Both the position numbers and the translations under genes were made by a program. A stretch of 64,000 nt of DNA from Syntrophomonas sp. DTU019 (lineage in GTDB: Bacteria; Bacillota; Syntrophomonadia; Syntrophomonadales; Syntrophomonadaceae). The stretch is taken from positions 186,001 to 250,000 of the forward strand of contig CAJYDM010000005.1 of NCBI GenBank assembly GCA_913757435.1, in the 5' to 3' direction. Below the pieces are notes generated by a model. It was not told the origin of the DNA and made no database searches. It saw only the letters and a program-made list of their open reading frames with translations. Within the stretch, counting starts at the first letter, position 1, and each line of letters starts with the position of its first letter. Of the stretch, positions 19,352 to 28,019 are shown one piece after another.

Positions 19352-19360
19352 TGATATAAT
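19352..19360 (+). promoter_or_regulatory. Extended -10 promoter element before the DHH-CBS-nucleotidyltransferase gene
   Basis: TGATATAAT (TGn plus TATAAT, hexamer 19355-19360) lies about 30 bp upstream of the start codon. No good -35 hexamer is visible, as is usual for extended -10 promoters. Confidence 0.5.
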
Positions 19361-19390
19361 GCTTATATCCTTGGGAAGGAAAGTTATGGA

Positions 19391-22030
19391 ATGGAGATAA
19401 TCGTTTCACATACAGCACTGGATTTCGATGGTCTGGCCGCCATGGTGGCCGCCAATTTGCTCTACCCCCAGGCGGTAAAGGTCTTTTCCGGAACTCAATC
19501 GCCCAATGTCAAACGTTTCATGGCCTTGTATAAAGATCTCATCAGTATTTACCAGCCGCAGGACATCAAACCGGCAGAGGTAACGAAAATGATTGTGGTG
19601 GATACCGCCAACCCCAGACGCCTCGATCAACTTCGTGCTCTGGCCAGCCAGCCGGGCATGGCTTTCGATGTATTCGATCACCACCCTGCAATGCCCGACG
19701 ATATCAAAGGCGAGCGTCATGAAGTCCATCTTATAGGTGCCACCACCACCATACTGGTTGAAGAGATCATCGCCCGGGGATTGGATGTAAATGCTTTTGA
19801 TGCCACCATTTTAGCCCTGGGGGTTTACGAGGATACCGGCAGCCTGTTGTTTAGTTCGACCACTGCTCGGGATATCAGAGCGGCCGCGTTTCTGGTGGAA
19901 CAGGGCGCCAATCTCAGTGTGGTCGCCAATTTCATTGATCAGCCCTTATCCCGCACTCAGCGCCGCCTGATGCAGGAATTGCTCAACGGCACCATGCGCT
20001 ACCATATCAAAGATTACGATATCGTGGTAGCCAGCTGCCACAGCCGGGAATATGTCAGCCTGGTAACGGTTACCGAACGACTTCTGACTATCGAAAACTG
20101 CGATGCTGTGTTTGTGATCGCCAGCCAGGCAGGAAAGATCAATATCATCGGCCGCAGCCGCACTGCTAATATTCCCGTCAATGAAATCCTGGCCGTATTT
20201 CAAGGGCGCGGCCACAGCAAAGCCGCTTCGGCCAGTATCAAGGGCAAGGACGACGGGCAGATCGCTCCTCTGCTCTTAGAGGCCATTAAGGAAAAAACCA
20301 AAGCTCCGCTGGTAGCCAGAGATATCATGTCCTCGCCAGTTAAGACCGTTCCGGTACATGTGTCCATGGAAGAAGCCGGCAAGATCATGCTGCGCTATGG
20401 ACATACTGGTATGCCGGTTATGGACGGCAATAAAATGGTGGGCTTGATCTCGCGCCGCGACGTGGATAAAGCCCGGCAGCACAATTTAGGCCATGCTCCG
20501 GTGAAAGGCTTCATGAGCGCCCGGGTCATCACTGCCAACCCCGACACTCCGGTAAATGAGATCCAGAAAGCCATGATCAGCCACGATATCGGCAGGGTGC
20601 CCATACTTGGCGATGAGGGCGATATGGTGGGAATAGTCTCCAGGACCGACGTGTTGCGCACCCTGCACGGGGATGATTATCCCGAGGACCATGCGGTGCT
20701 CTACGATAAGAACTATAGCAATGAATCCAGTTGTCTGGAGTTGATGCGGGAGCAGTTGCCCGAGCAGATGGTGAACATCCTGGAACGCATCGGACAGGTG
20801 GCGCAAGATGCAGGCTATCAGGTTTATCTGGTGGGGGGGCTGGTGCGCGACCTTTTCCTAAGGGTGCCTAATTTTGATGTTGATCTGGTGGTTGAAGGGG
20901 ATGGGCCTGAATTCGCCAGTTTATTGGGGAAAGCCTTGCCAGCCCGGGTAAGAGTGCATCAGCGCTTCAAAACCGCCGTGCTGATCATGGCCGATGGCTT
21001 CAAAATTGATGTGGCTACCGCCCGGGCGGAGTATTATGAGTTCCCGGCAGCCTTGCCGCAGGTGCAGCGGTCTTCTATTAAAGAAGATCTGTATCGCCGG
21101 GATTTTACCATCAATACTCTGGCCATTGCTCTCAATCCCAATTGTTTTGGCGAATTGATCGACTTTTTCGGGGGGCGCCGCGATATCGAAGCCGGTTTGA
21201 TTCGAATCCTTTATAATCTCAGCTTTGTGGAAGACCCCACCCGGATAATACGCGCCATCCGTTTTGAACAGCGCTACCACTTTACCATGGAAGCCGACAC
21301 CCTGCGCTTCGCCTGTGACGCCATCGAGCGCCGCATGCTGGGCCAGCTGTCATATGGGCGCATTCTCAACGAATTGATTCTGATATTAAATGAAAAGGAC
21401 CCCTTGCCGGCTCTGAACCGCATGCAGGAGATAGGGGTGTGGGCCTATATTTTCCCCGAGATCGATTTGAAACTGCTCAATTGGAATGATATGCGCCGTA
21501 TAAGTGTGCTCCTGGGCTGGTTCGAAGAGCGTTATCATATTACCGGGGTGCAGGGCTGGCTGGTTTATCTCCTGGCATTTCTGTCCGTATTGACCCGAGA
21601 GTCAGCCTTGCTGGCGGTTTCGCGCTTTCCCCTGAAAAAAGCGGCGTATCGCTGCATCGATGAATCCTTTTTGGCCCCGGCCTTGGCAGCCTCTTATCGC
21701 GATAATCCTCAAGTACGCCCCAGCGATATGGACGGCGACCTGTACAATTGGACCTGGGAAGGCATCATCTATCTATTGCTGTGCATCAAAGATGAGGAAA
21801 CCTGGGAAAGGCTGGTTTTCTATTTGGACCAGAAGGAGCGAGTGACAGTCAGCCTGGACGGTCAAACTTTAATAAGCCTGGGCTTATCCCCGGGACCGGT
21901 GTTCACGGAGATTTTTTCCGAACTGTATAAATTGAAACTGGACGGCGTGATCAAGGACAGCCAGGAAGAATTGGAAACAGTCAGGAAATGGCTGAAGGAG
22001 GAGCGTTTTTCAAATGAATTCCCTGTATGA
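19391..22030 (+). CDS. DHH-CBS-tRNA nucleotidyltransferase (CCA/A-adding) fusion
   Basis: 879 residues. Residues 1-300: DHH/DHHA1 phosphoesterase module (SHTALDFDGLAAM, VVDTAN, DVFDHHPA, LGVYEDTGSL). About 305-430: two CBS domains (VARDIMSSPVKTVP..., VKGFMSARVITANPD...). About 465-879: class II poly(A) polymerase/tRNA nucleotidyltransferase head with VYLVGGLVRDLFL and the catalytic pair in FDVDLVVEGDG, then RRDFTINTLA and the RNA-binding arm. The architecture is known in Firmicutes and other phyla; the enzyme is expected to add A or CCA to tRNA 3' ends, with the DHH part possibly degrading nanoRNA or a nucleotide signal. Its end overlaps the next gene. Confidence 0.9.
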   Translation: MEIIVSHTALDFDGLAAMVAANLLYPQAVKVFSGTQSPNVKRFMALYKDLISIYQPQDIKPAEVTKMIVVDTANPRRLDQLRALASQPGMAFDVFDHHPAMPDDIKGERHEVHLIGATTTILVEEIIARGLDVNAFDATILALGVYEDTGSLLFSSTTARDIRAAAFLVEQGANLSVVANFIDQPLSRTQRRLMQELLNGTMRYHIKDYDIVVASCHSREYVSLVTVTERLLTIENCDAVFVIASQAGKINIIGRSRTANIPVNEILAVFQGRGHSKAASASIKGKDDGQIAPLLLEAIKEKTKAPLVARDIMSSPVKTVPVHVSMEEAGKIMLRYGHTGMPVMDGNKMVGLISRRDVDKARQHNLGHAPVKGFMSARVITANPDTPVNEIQKAMISHDIGRVPILGDEGDMVGIVSRTDVLRTLHGDDYPEDHAVLYDKNYSNESSCLELMREQLPEQMVNILERIGQVAQDAGYQVYLVGGLVRDLFLRVPNFDVDLVVEGDGPEFASLLGKALPARVRVHQRFKTAVLIMADGFKIDVATARAEYYEFPAALPQVQRSSIKEDLYRRDFTINTLAIALNPNCFGELIDFFGGRRDIEAGLIRILYNLSFVEDPTRIIRAIRFEQRYHFTMEADTLRFACDAIERRMLGQLSYGRILNELILILNEKDPLPALNRMQEIGVWAYIFPEIDLKLLNWNDMRRISVLLGWFEERYHITGVQGWLVYLLAFLSVLTRESALLAVSRFPLKKAAYRCIDESFLAPALAASYRDNPQVRPSDMDGDLYNWTWEGIIYLLLCIKDEETWERLVFYLDQKERVTVSLDGQTLISLGLSPGPVFTEIFSELYKLKLDGVIKDSQEELETVRKWLKEERFSNEFPV

Positions 22031-22637
22031 TATGATGATATTTTTGCCCGGCATCTTAATAGCCATTACTTTCCATGAATTTGCCCATGGCTGGGTGGCC
22101 AACGCTTTAGGAGACGATACCCCGCGCCTGCAGGGCCGGCTGACCTTAAATCCCCTGCCACACATCGACTGGATCGGTTTTGCCATGCTGTTCATCTTTC
22201 ACTTCGGCTGGGCCAAACCGGTACAGGTAAACCCTTATAGGTTCAAGCAGACCTCTATTAAACAGGGCATGATGCTGGTGTCCCTGGCCGGGCCAGGGAT
22301 GAATCTGCTTCTGGCCTTGGCCGGCATGATTGCCCTGCGTCTGTTGATCCCGTTTCACCAGAGCGAATGGGGGCTCATTGCCCTGCAGTTGCTGCAGCCG
22401 CTGGTAACTATAAACATCATACTAGCGGCCTTCAATTTAATCCCTTTGCCACCCCTGGATGGATCCAAGATCCTAGCTGGGATATTGCCTGATAGTGGTA
22501 CCCGTCTGATGTATTCTCTGGAACAATACGGCATGTTTATCCTGTTGCTGTTGATCGTGACCGGGGTGGCATCCAAGATATTTCTGCCCATAGCCGGGTT
22601 TTTATATGGTTTACTCCATGCCCTGGTATTTTTCTAA
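22014..22637 (+). CDS. Site-2 protease-type (M50) membrane metalloprotease
   Basis: 207 residues, polytopic. The zinc-binding HExxH motif is in TFHEFAHGW (about residues 20-28), and the third ligand motif in PLPPLDGSKIL. This short, PDZ-less subgroup of M50 is common beside scpA/scpB in Firmicutes; substrates are unknown. It overlaps the preceding gene by 17 bp and has AAGGAGGAG upstream, implying cotranscription. Confidence 0.88.
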   Translation: MNSLYDMMIFLPGILIAITFHEFAHGWVANALGDDTPRLQGRLTLNPLPHIDWIGFAMLFIFHFGWAKPVQVNPYRFKQTSIKQGMMLVSLAGPGMNLLLALAGMIALRLLIPFHQSEWGLIALQLLQPLVTINIILAAFNLIPLPPLDGSKILAGILPDSGTRLMYSLEQYGMFILLLLIVTGVASKIFLPIAGFLYGLLHALVFF

Positions 22638-22651
22638 GAGGGGATGGCTAT

Positions 22652-23389
22652 ATGCCCTACGTTGTAGCCCTGGAGGCTTTCCACGGGCCTTTGGACTTGC
22701 TGCTCTACCTGATCGAGGAGAATCAGCTCGATATTTATGATATACCTATCGCCAGGATAACCGACCAGTATATGGCCTATCTCTCCGATACCGGGGATTG
22801 GGACCTGGACCGCCTGGGCGACTTTCTGGTGATGGCTTCATACCTGATGCAGCTGAAAAGCCGCCTGCTTCTGCCCAAAAGTCCCCTGGAACGCCAGGAG
22901 CCGGAAGAGAGCGACATTGATCCTCGAGAGGAACTGGTACGAAAGCTATTGTCCTACAAACGCTACCGCCAGGTGGCCAACTATCTGGCCGCCATGGAAC
23001 AAGGTGACGTGCATCGGGTTTTCTACCGCCAGCCTGATGACACTCCGCGTGAGGAAGAATTGGTGGCCGATGTCAAATCACTGGTGTCGGCTTATAAAGC
23101 CTTGCGCGAACAGCTCAAGCAGAGCCAGCAGCAAATGGAGATCCCCGGCGGAGATGTGGACATAAACCTGATGATGAACCGTTTGATGTCTATGCTGGGG
23201 GAGAAAAAGCGCCGTGGCATGGCTTTTCATGAACTACTGGGGAGCGCGGCCAGCCGCAAGGAATTGCTGGGCTATTTCCTGGCCTTGCTGGAGCTGTTGA
23301 GGCAGCATCGGGTGAGGGCCATGCAGAGCGAACACCGGGCTGAAATTAGAATATACTTACAGGCAGGAAATAAACATGTTGATGCGTGA
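22652..23389 (+). CDS. scpA: Segregation and condensation protein A
   Basis: 245 residues. The kleisin subunit that bridges SMC heads in the SMC-ScpAB condensin. The N-terminal kleisin motif LEAFHGPLDLLLYLIEENQLDIYDIPIA (residues 7-34) is unmistakable; the C-terminal winged helix is LLELLRQHRVRAMQ...AEIRIY. It overlaps scpB by 14 bp. Confidence 0.96.
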   Translation: MPYVVALEAFHGPLDLLLYLIEENQLDIYDIPIARITDQYMAYLSDTGDWDLDRLGDFLVMASYLMQLKSRLLLPKSPLERQEPEESDIDPREELVRKLLSYKRYRQVANYLAAMEQGDVHRVFYRQPDDTPREEELVADVKSLVSAYKALREQLKQSQQQMEIPGGDVDINLMMNRLMSMLGEKKRRGMAFHELLGSAASRKELLGYFLALLELLRQHRVRAMQSEHRAEIRIYLQAGNKHVDA

Positions 23390-23900
23390 TGAGGTAAAAG
23401 CGGCCGTAGAAGCCATTCTGTTTACCCGCGCCGAAGCAGTCTCCTTGGAGGAACTGGTGGAGATCCTGGATGTGGGATTGCTGGATCTGATACCCATTAT
23501 GCGGGAATTGATTTTACAGTATAATCAAGAAAAACGCGGCCTGCAGATCGTAGACACCGGCAGCGGCTATTTGATGTGCACCCGGCCGGAATTTGCTGGC
23601 TTGCTGGCCAAAACACGGCCAGCGCTGCGCAAACGCCTGTCCGGGGCAGCTCTGGAGACCCTGGCGGTGATCGCCTATCAGCAGCCGGTCACCCGTGCCG
23701 AGATCGAAGCAGTGCGCGGGGTGAAGATCGACCGTATCATAACCATGTTATTAGAAAAAAACCTGATCGAAGAGGCCGGCCATAAGCCGGTAGCAGGCAA
23801 ACCGATGTCGTATCAGACCACCCCCGAGTTTCTGAAAATATTCGGTTTGACCAGTCTGAAAGACCTGCCCGTTTTAGAGGAGGATTCAGGTAATGTCTGA
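23376..23900 (+). CDS. scpB: Segregation and condensation protein B
   Basis: 174 residues. Winged-helix (kite) subunit binding ScpA in condensin. Motifs AVEAILFTRAEAVSLEELVEIL, AALETLAVIAYQQPVTRAEIEAVRGV and LLEKNLIEEAG...GKPMSYQTTPEFLKIFGL match the family. The next gene starts 8 bp before its stop. Confidence 0.96.
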   Translation: MLMRDEVKAAVEAILFTRAEAVSLEELVEILDVGLLDLIPIMRELILQYNQEKRGLQIVDTGSGYLMCTRPEFAGLLAKTRPALRKRLSGAALETLAVIAYQQPVTRAEIEAVRGVKIDRIITMLLEKNLIEEAGHKPVAGKPMSYQTTPEFLKIFGLTSLKDLPVLEEDSGNV

Positions 23901-24462
23901 GCAAAACAAATCCATGGAAGAACAGGTTAAGATAAAATCCCAAGAGGCGCGCAAACTGGCTCGCTATATGAGCAGTACCGCCGACCTGGTGGAGAATCAG
24001 ATTCTAAAAGCTCAGCAACGGGGCGATTTCAACAACCTCGACGGTCATGGCAAACCGCTGCGCTTTGATGAAAACCCGTATGAACCGCCGGAGCTGCGCA
24101 TGATATTCAAAATTCTTAAGGACAATGACTGTGCCCCTTACTGGATCGAATTGGGCAAGGAGATCGACGCGGACTTTGATAGACACCAGCGGGAACTGGA
24201 AAAATTCCGCAGATACGCGGTCATGTTCTATGGTTCCAAGCATAACCGCCAGGCGGTGGAGCGCTTTGAAAAGCGCAAAGAGTCGCTGTATTTTGAAGAA
24301 CGAGTGCGGCTTGAAGCCATCAACAAAAAGATCCTGGACTACAATCTGATGTGTCCCACCTACCATCTGGGCCGGCAGAACATTGCCGTAGAAGAAATCA
24401 TGCTGGAAGTCATAACCCAGATGGAAGCATATCTGGAAACCCTTCGCCAAGCATCTCGCTAA
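23893..24462 (+). CDS. DnaJ-homologue subfamily C28 (DUF1992) protein
   Basis: 189 residues. The conserved DUF1992 core VENQILKAQQRGDFNNLDGHGKPLRF...PYEPPELRMIFKILKDNDCAPYWIELGKEI covers about residues 33-92; the rest is a charged helical region. There is no J domain. The function is unknown. It overlaps scpB. Confidence 0.85.
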   Translation: MSEQNKSMEEQVKIKSQEARKLARYMSSTADLVENQILKAQQRGDFNNLDGHGKPLRFDENPYEPPELRMIFKILKDNDCAPYWIELGKEIDADFDRHQRELEKFRRYAVMFYGSKHNRQAVERFEKRKESLYFEERVRLEAINKKILDYNLMCPTYHLGRQNIAVEEIMLEVITQMEAYLETLRQASR

Positions 24463-24600
24463 ATTGCATAAGTACCCTTACTGCGTATGGTTTTATCGCA
24501 CGGCCTTTGCGTGCCAGCTGGCTAAATTGAATAAATACCCTAATTGCGTCTGGTTCTAGCGCACAGCTTTTGCAGGCCGTTCCTGGCTAAATTGCATAAA
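24458..24600. repeat. Imperfect tandem repeat, about 64-bp period
   Basis: GCTAAATTGNATAA recurs at 24458, 24521 and 24586. The first two units continue alike (TACCCT, TGCGTNTGGTT, CGCAC). The first copy includes the stop codon of the DUF1992 gene. No function is evident. Confidence 0.8.
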
Positions 24601-24641
24601 GTGTCCCAACCCGGTAATAATATGGTAAAACGGAGATCACG

Positions 24642-25166
24642 ATGTGGTATGCCATTATCATAGTGGTGGTTGTAGCCGGGTTGGCCGCGTTCGCGCAGCT
24701 TCCTTACACGATCACGCTGCGGGTCACCTTTGAGGCCCAGCCGCTTTCCCTCGAAATAGAAACGAAATCCAAACTGCGCCGATTTAACAATAGTCAACGT
24801 CTGCAGGCCGATCAACTCGGTCAGGCCTTGCTAAAAATGGGTTCAGGCAATTCAACACAGGCCAAGAAATTCTTAGTGCGCCAATTCCTCAAGCAACTGG
24901 GGGTGCAGAAAGTGATATGGCGAACCTGGCTGGGCCTGGATGATGCCATGCTCACCGCAGTCGGCAGCGGAGCCTTATGGGGACTCAAGGGAGCCGCTGT
25001 CAGTCATCTTAACCGCTTCAGTGTGATCAGGGCCTGCAAGCTGGAAGTCAACCCAGATTTCTGCGCCTGGCGCTGCACATCGCAGCTGGACTGCATATTC
25101 AAAATACGCCTGGTGCATTATATCTATATAGTCAATTGGATGAGGTTTAAAGCGAAGGGAGAATAA
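24642..25166 (+). CDS. DUF2953 protein (YtfI-like)
   Basis: 174 residues: an N-terminal transmembrane helix (about 2-20) and a DUF2953 domain ending with GALWGLKGAAVSHL and ...CIFKIRLVHYIYI. In Bacillus the homologous ytfI is directly upstream of ytfJ, and the same order is seen here, 2 bp apart. The role, presumably in sporulation, is not established. Confidence 0.78.
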   Translation: MWYAIIIVVVVAGLAAFAQLPYTITLRVTFEAQPLSLEIETKSKLRRFNNSQRLQADQLGQALLKMGSGNSTQAKKFLVRQFLKQLGVQKVIWRTWLGLDDAMLTAVGSGALWGLKGAAVSHLNRFSVIRACKLEVNPDFCAWRCTSQLDCIFKIRLVHYIYIVNWMRFKAKGE

Positions 25167-25168
25167 AA

Positions 25169-25612
25169 ATGGACGAAGGGTATCAGCAGCAGCAACAGCG
25201 CTCTGGCGACCAGAGCCATCCTATCGAAGGCTTAATGAAGACTGCCATGCAGAGCATCAAAGAGATGGTGGACGTCAATACCGTGGTAGGCGATGCCGTA
25301 GAGGCCAATGATGGCAGCGTGATTATTCCTATTTCGCAGGTGGCCTGCGGATTCGCGGCAGGTGGTGGCGATTATGAGGTGGAAGGCGGGCAGCAAGGCG
25401 ACAAGCCATTCGCAGGGGGCAGCGGTGCCGGAGTGTCCGTAAAGCCTATTGGCTTTTTAGTAGTACGCGCCAATGACGTCAGACTGCTCTCCACTAACGG
25501 CAATCACGTAGCCGAGAGGGCCCTGGACCTTCTGCCGCAGTTCGTGGACAAAATCCAGAATGCTTTCCAGAACCGCGGCTCTGAGCAACAACCGACTAAC
25601 CCCATACAATAA
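25169..25612 (+). CDS. gerW: GerW family sporulation protein (YtfJ)
   Basis: 147 residues. HPIEGLMKTAMQSIKEMVDVNTVVGDAVE (N-terminus), VIIPISQVACGFAAGGGDY and a Gly-rich segment followed by GAGVSVKPIGFLVV are typical. GerW is a sporulation protein required for normal L-alanine-triggered germination in Bacillus. RBS GAAGGGAG precedes the ATG. The gene ends 8 bp before the intron-split palindrome. Confidence 0.9.
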   Translation: MDEGYQQQQQRSGDQSHPIEGLMKTAMQSIKEMVDVNTVVGDAVEANDGSVIIPISQVACGFAAGGGDYEVEGGQQGDKPFAGGSGAGVSVKPIGFLVVRANDVRLLSTNGNHVAERALDLLPQFVDKIQNAFQNRGSEQQPTNPIQ

Positions 25613-26162
25613 TAACCGACTAAAATGACACAGGAAACGAATGACACGCGGGGACACGCGGGGATGTGAGCGACCGAGCAAGGTCGTGACATATAGTGGG
25701 TGAGAAGCCCACCGAGAAAGGACTAGCCAACCACTCGTAGCCAGCCTTGGAGCGCAACTGGCAACAGAAGCGTTTAAGCGTAGGCAGGCGAGGTAATGGG
25801 CCGAAAGCCAGAGGCTGAAGGGAATGAGCCCCGAAATGTGTGTGGATGAGGAGGCCGATGCCGTACGTCCAGCAGAAGGCAACACCTCAGCGGTCGATAG
25901 GGCGAGAACGCTGAGGCTCCTCCGGGGTCAGAGACCTTGGCACGTTACACATTGTTAAGTCACGGTAACTCGGGAGACCCTGACAGTTCTTCCGCAGGGG
26001 AGTATGGCCGACAAGCAATACAAAGCAAGGGAGCCAAAAGTCTGTCAGGGAGTCGGATTGCTGCATAGTACTGATGAACAGGGTAATGCCTGGGGAGGAA
26101 AGGCGGCAACGTATTATAGCCCTTAGTCAAGGAAACATTGTCCTACTGGAGAGGAGAAGACA

Positions 26163-27485
26163 GTGGAAACGCAACTGGCAAGGATAGCCGAACGAGCAAG
26201 AGAAAATCCCAAGTACAAATTCATGACCCTAATCCATCTCATCAACGAGGATACGCTAAGTGCTGCACATAACCAGATGGCAGCACGAAAAGCACCAGGA
26301 GTGGATGGGGTAACCAGAAAAGACTACGGCGAAAACCTGGAAGAAAACATCAAAAACCTGGTGTCAAGAATGAAGAAACAAGCCTACAAACCGCAAGAGG
26401 TCAGGCGGGTTCGCATCCCCAAGCCAGGAACAGACAAAACGCGTCCGCTCGGAATACCCGCCTATGAAGACAAACTTGTACAGGCAGTAGCAGCACAGAT
26501 ACTAAACGCCATCTATGAACAGGACTTCATGGGTTTCTCCTATGGATTTCGACCCAAGCGGAGTGCGCACGATGCATTAAAGCACCTTAACAAGCTCATA
26601 GAGGATCATCGAGTAAACTACATCGTGGACGCTGACATCAAGGGATTCTTTGACCATGTGGATCACAAATGGGTAATGGAATTTCTAAAGGAACGCATAG
26701 CAGACACGAACATGCTACGACTCATCTACCGATTCCTCAGAGCAGGGGTGATAGAAGCCGGGGTAAGATATGATACCCCCGAGGGAACTCCCCAGGGCGG
26801 GGTAATATCACCAATACTGGCAAATGTGTACTTACACTATGTATTGGATCTATGGTTTCAGAAAGTAGTGCGAAAGCATTGCCGTGGTTCGGCCCATATG
26901 GTAAGGTACGCAGACGACTTTGTATGCTGTTTTGAATTTGAGGAAGACGCCCGAAGATTCTACGTCGCACTAGAGAAGAGACTGGCGAAATTCAACCTCG
27001 AGCTGGCCGCTGACAAAAGCCAGATCATAGCATTCGGAAAGAAGGCGGAGGCAGAGGCTAAAGCAAACGGGCTGCCCAAACCCGGGACTTTCGACTTTCT
27101 AGGTTTCACACACTATTGCGGAAAGAGCAGGCATGGTAAATTTCGTGTAAAGCGGAAAACCTGTCGCAAGAAATTCAAAATTAGTGTAGCCAAGGCAAAG
27201 GAATGGATAAAGTCACATCGACACATTCCGGTGCCGGATATTATGGAGGTGCTGAAGAGGAAGCTGCAGGGCTACTATCAGTACTATGCAGTGACGGATA
27301 ACAGCGACGCGCTCTATCGGTACAAGGAACAGATAGAGAGACTCCTATTCAAGTGGCTAAACCGACGAAGTCAGAGGAAGAGTTTTGGATGGGACAAATT
27401 CCAGAAAATGCTAAGAAAGTACCCACTACCAAGGCCAAAGATAGCTGTAAACATATTTGACATGAGGTGGGAAATCTCTAGCTGA
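26163..27485 (+). CDS. ltrA: Group II intron reverse transcriptase/maturase
   Basis: 440 residues. RT fingers/palm blocks: APGVDGVTRKDY, RRVRIPKPGTDKTRPLGIPAYEDKLVQ, GFSYGFRPKRSAHDAL, VDADIKGFFDHVDH, GTPQGGVISPILANVYLHYVLD and the catalytic YADD (MVRYADDFVCC), followed by domain X (maturase). There is no HNH endonuclease domain, so retrohoming would rely on other priming, as in classes C-E. GTG start with GGAGAGGAG upstream. The ORF is intact, so the element may still be mobile. Confidence 0.95.
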   Translation: METQLARIAERARENPKYKFMTLIHLINEDTLSAAHNQMAARKAPGVDGVTRKDYGENLEENIKNLVSRMKKQAYKPQEVRRVRIPKPGTDKTRPLGIPAYEDKLVQAVAAQILNAIYEQDFMGFSYGFRPKRSAHDALKHLNKLIEDHRVNYIVDADIKGFFDHVDHKWVMEFLKERIADTNMLRLIYRFLRAGVIEAGVRYDTPEGTPQGGVISPILANVYLHYVLDLWFQKVVRKHCRGSAHMVRYADDFVCCFEFEEDARRFYVALEKRLAKFNLELAADKSQIIAFGKKAEAEAKANGLPKPGTFDFLGFTHYCGKSRHGKFRVKRKTCRKKFKISVAKAKEWIKSHRHIPVPDIMEVLKRKLQGYYQYYAVTDNSDALYRYKEQIERLLFKWLNRRSQRKSFGWDKFQKMLRKYPLPRPKIAVNIFDMRWEISS

Positions 27486-27506
27486 GAAGGCAAATGATAA
27501 TACGAA

Positions 27507-27540
27507 GAGCCGTATGCGTTAATAGCGCACGTACGGTTCT
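27507..27540 (+). ncRNA. Group II intron domain V
   Basis: The hairpin starting GAGCCGTATGCG and ending CGCACGTACGGTTC contains the catalytic AGC triad and is the most conserved part of group II ribozymes. Confidence 0.9.
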
Positions 27541-27674
27541 GTGAGGGGTAAGGGTACAATCGTATGGAAATTAAGTACGGTTGAGCTAGTGAGACACTGC
27601 CAACCGAAAGGGGCAGAAACCGAGTAGGCTCAACCTAACCTTAATCATCTGGCGAGAGGCCCTGCCTACTCGAC

Positions 27675-27900
27675 TTTCACTGTGTCATTTTATCTGTGTC
27701 ACGCGGGGACCCTTTGTCTGTGTCATTTGAATATGCGGGTATGGTTTTATATATGCTTTCTTTCTATGATACGCGGGTGTCACGCGGGCAAGTATTATCT
27801 GCTCCATCTTCTGTAGCAATGATATCAGACCATGCGAAAACCGCATTGCAGTTTATAGATGCCCCACCTATGGCCTCCATACTGTAGCCCTGCCGCCGGG
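27675..27900. other. Non-coding exon-side region with CACGCGGG repeats
   Basis: Downstream of the intron, CACGCGGGGAC and variants (GTGTCACGCGGG) recur, matching the sequence 5' of the intron. A 63-codon ORF here lacks an RBS and similarity to a known family. I see no supportable gene. Confidence 0.4.
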
Positions 27901-27987
27901 AACCTGTTCAACCTCCTGAAACAGTATCTTCTCGTGCGCGAGGCATCCTTCCTGGGATTCGTTCTATTTTTCTACAGCTGGACATAA
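27901..27987 (+). pseudogene. Possible gene remnant before spmA
   Basis: This frame reads NLFNLLKQYLLVREASFLGFVLFFYSWT then TAA, which looks like the amphipathic/membrane C-terminus of a protein, but there is no start or upstream body. In Bacillus, dacB (sporulation D,D-carboxypeptidase) precedes spmA, so a deleted dacB is one possibility. Speculative. Confidence 0.25.
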
Positions 27988-28019
27988 CCCTTCTTTAGAA
28001 GGCTTTAAGGGGGATGTCC

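Larger units (their letters stand above)
25666..27674 (+). mobile_element. Group II intron
   Basis: Runs from about GTGAGCGACC (25666) to about CTACTCGAC (27674). It contains a roughly 500-nt structured 5' region (domains I-III), a reverse transcriptase/maturase ORF, domain V (27507-27540) and a 3' region with domain VI near the end. The boundaries are approximate: the 5' GTGAG differs from the usual GUGYG at one position. It is inserted in an intergenic palindrome, not in a gene. Confidence 0.85.
25621..27692. repeat. Constant-loop palindrome split by a group II intron
   Basis: TAAAATGACACAG (25621-25633) and CTGTGTCATTTTA (27680-27692) are 13-bp perfect complements on either side of the intron. 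Joining the exons gives TGACAC, a loop with CGCGGGGAC and GGGGATTTT, then GTGTCA, which fits the dispersed palindrome family. Confidence 0.65.

Noticed and set aside
27696-27887. 63-codon ORF after the intron
   Set aside because: It overlaps the CACGCGGG repeats, lacks an RBS and resembles nothing known.
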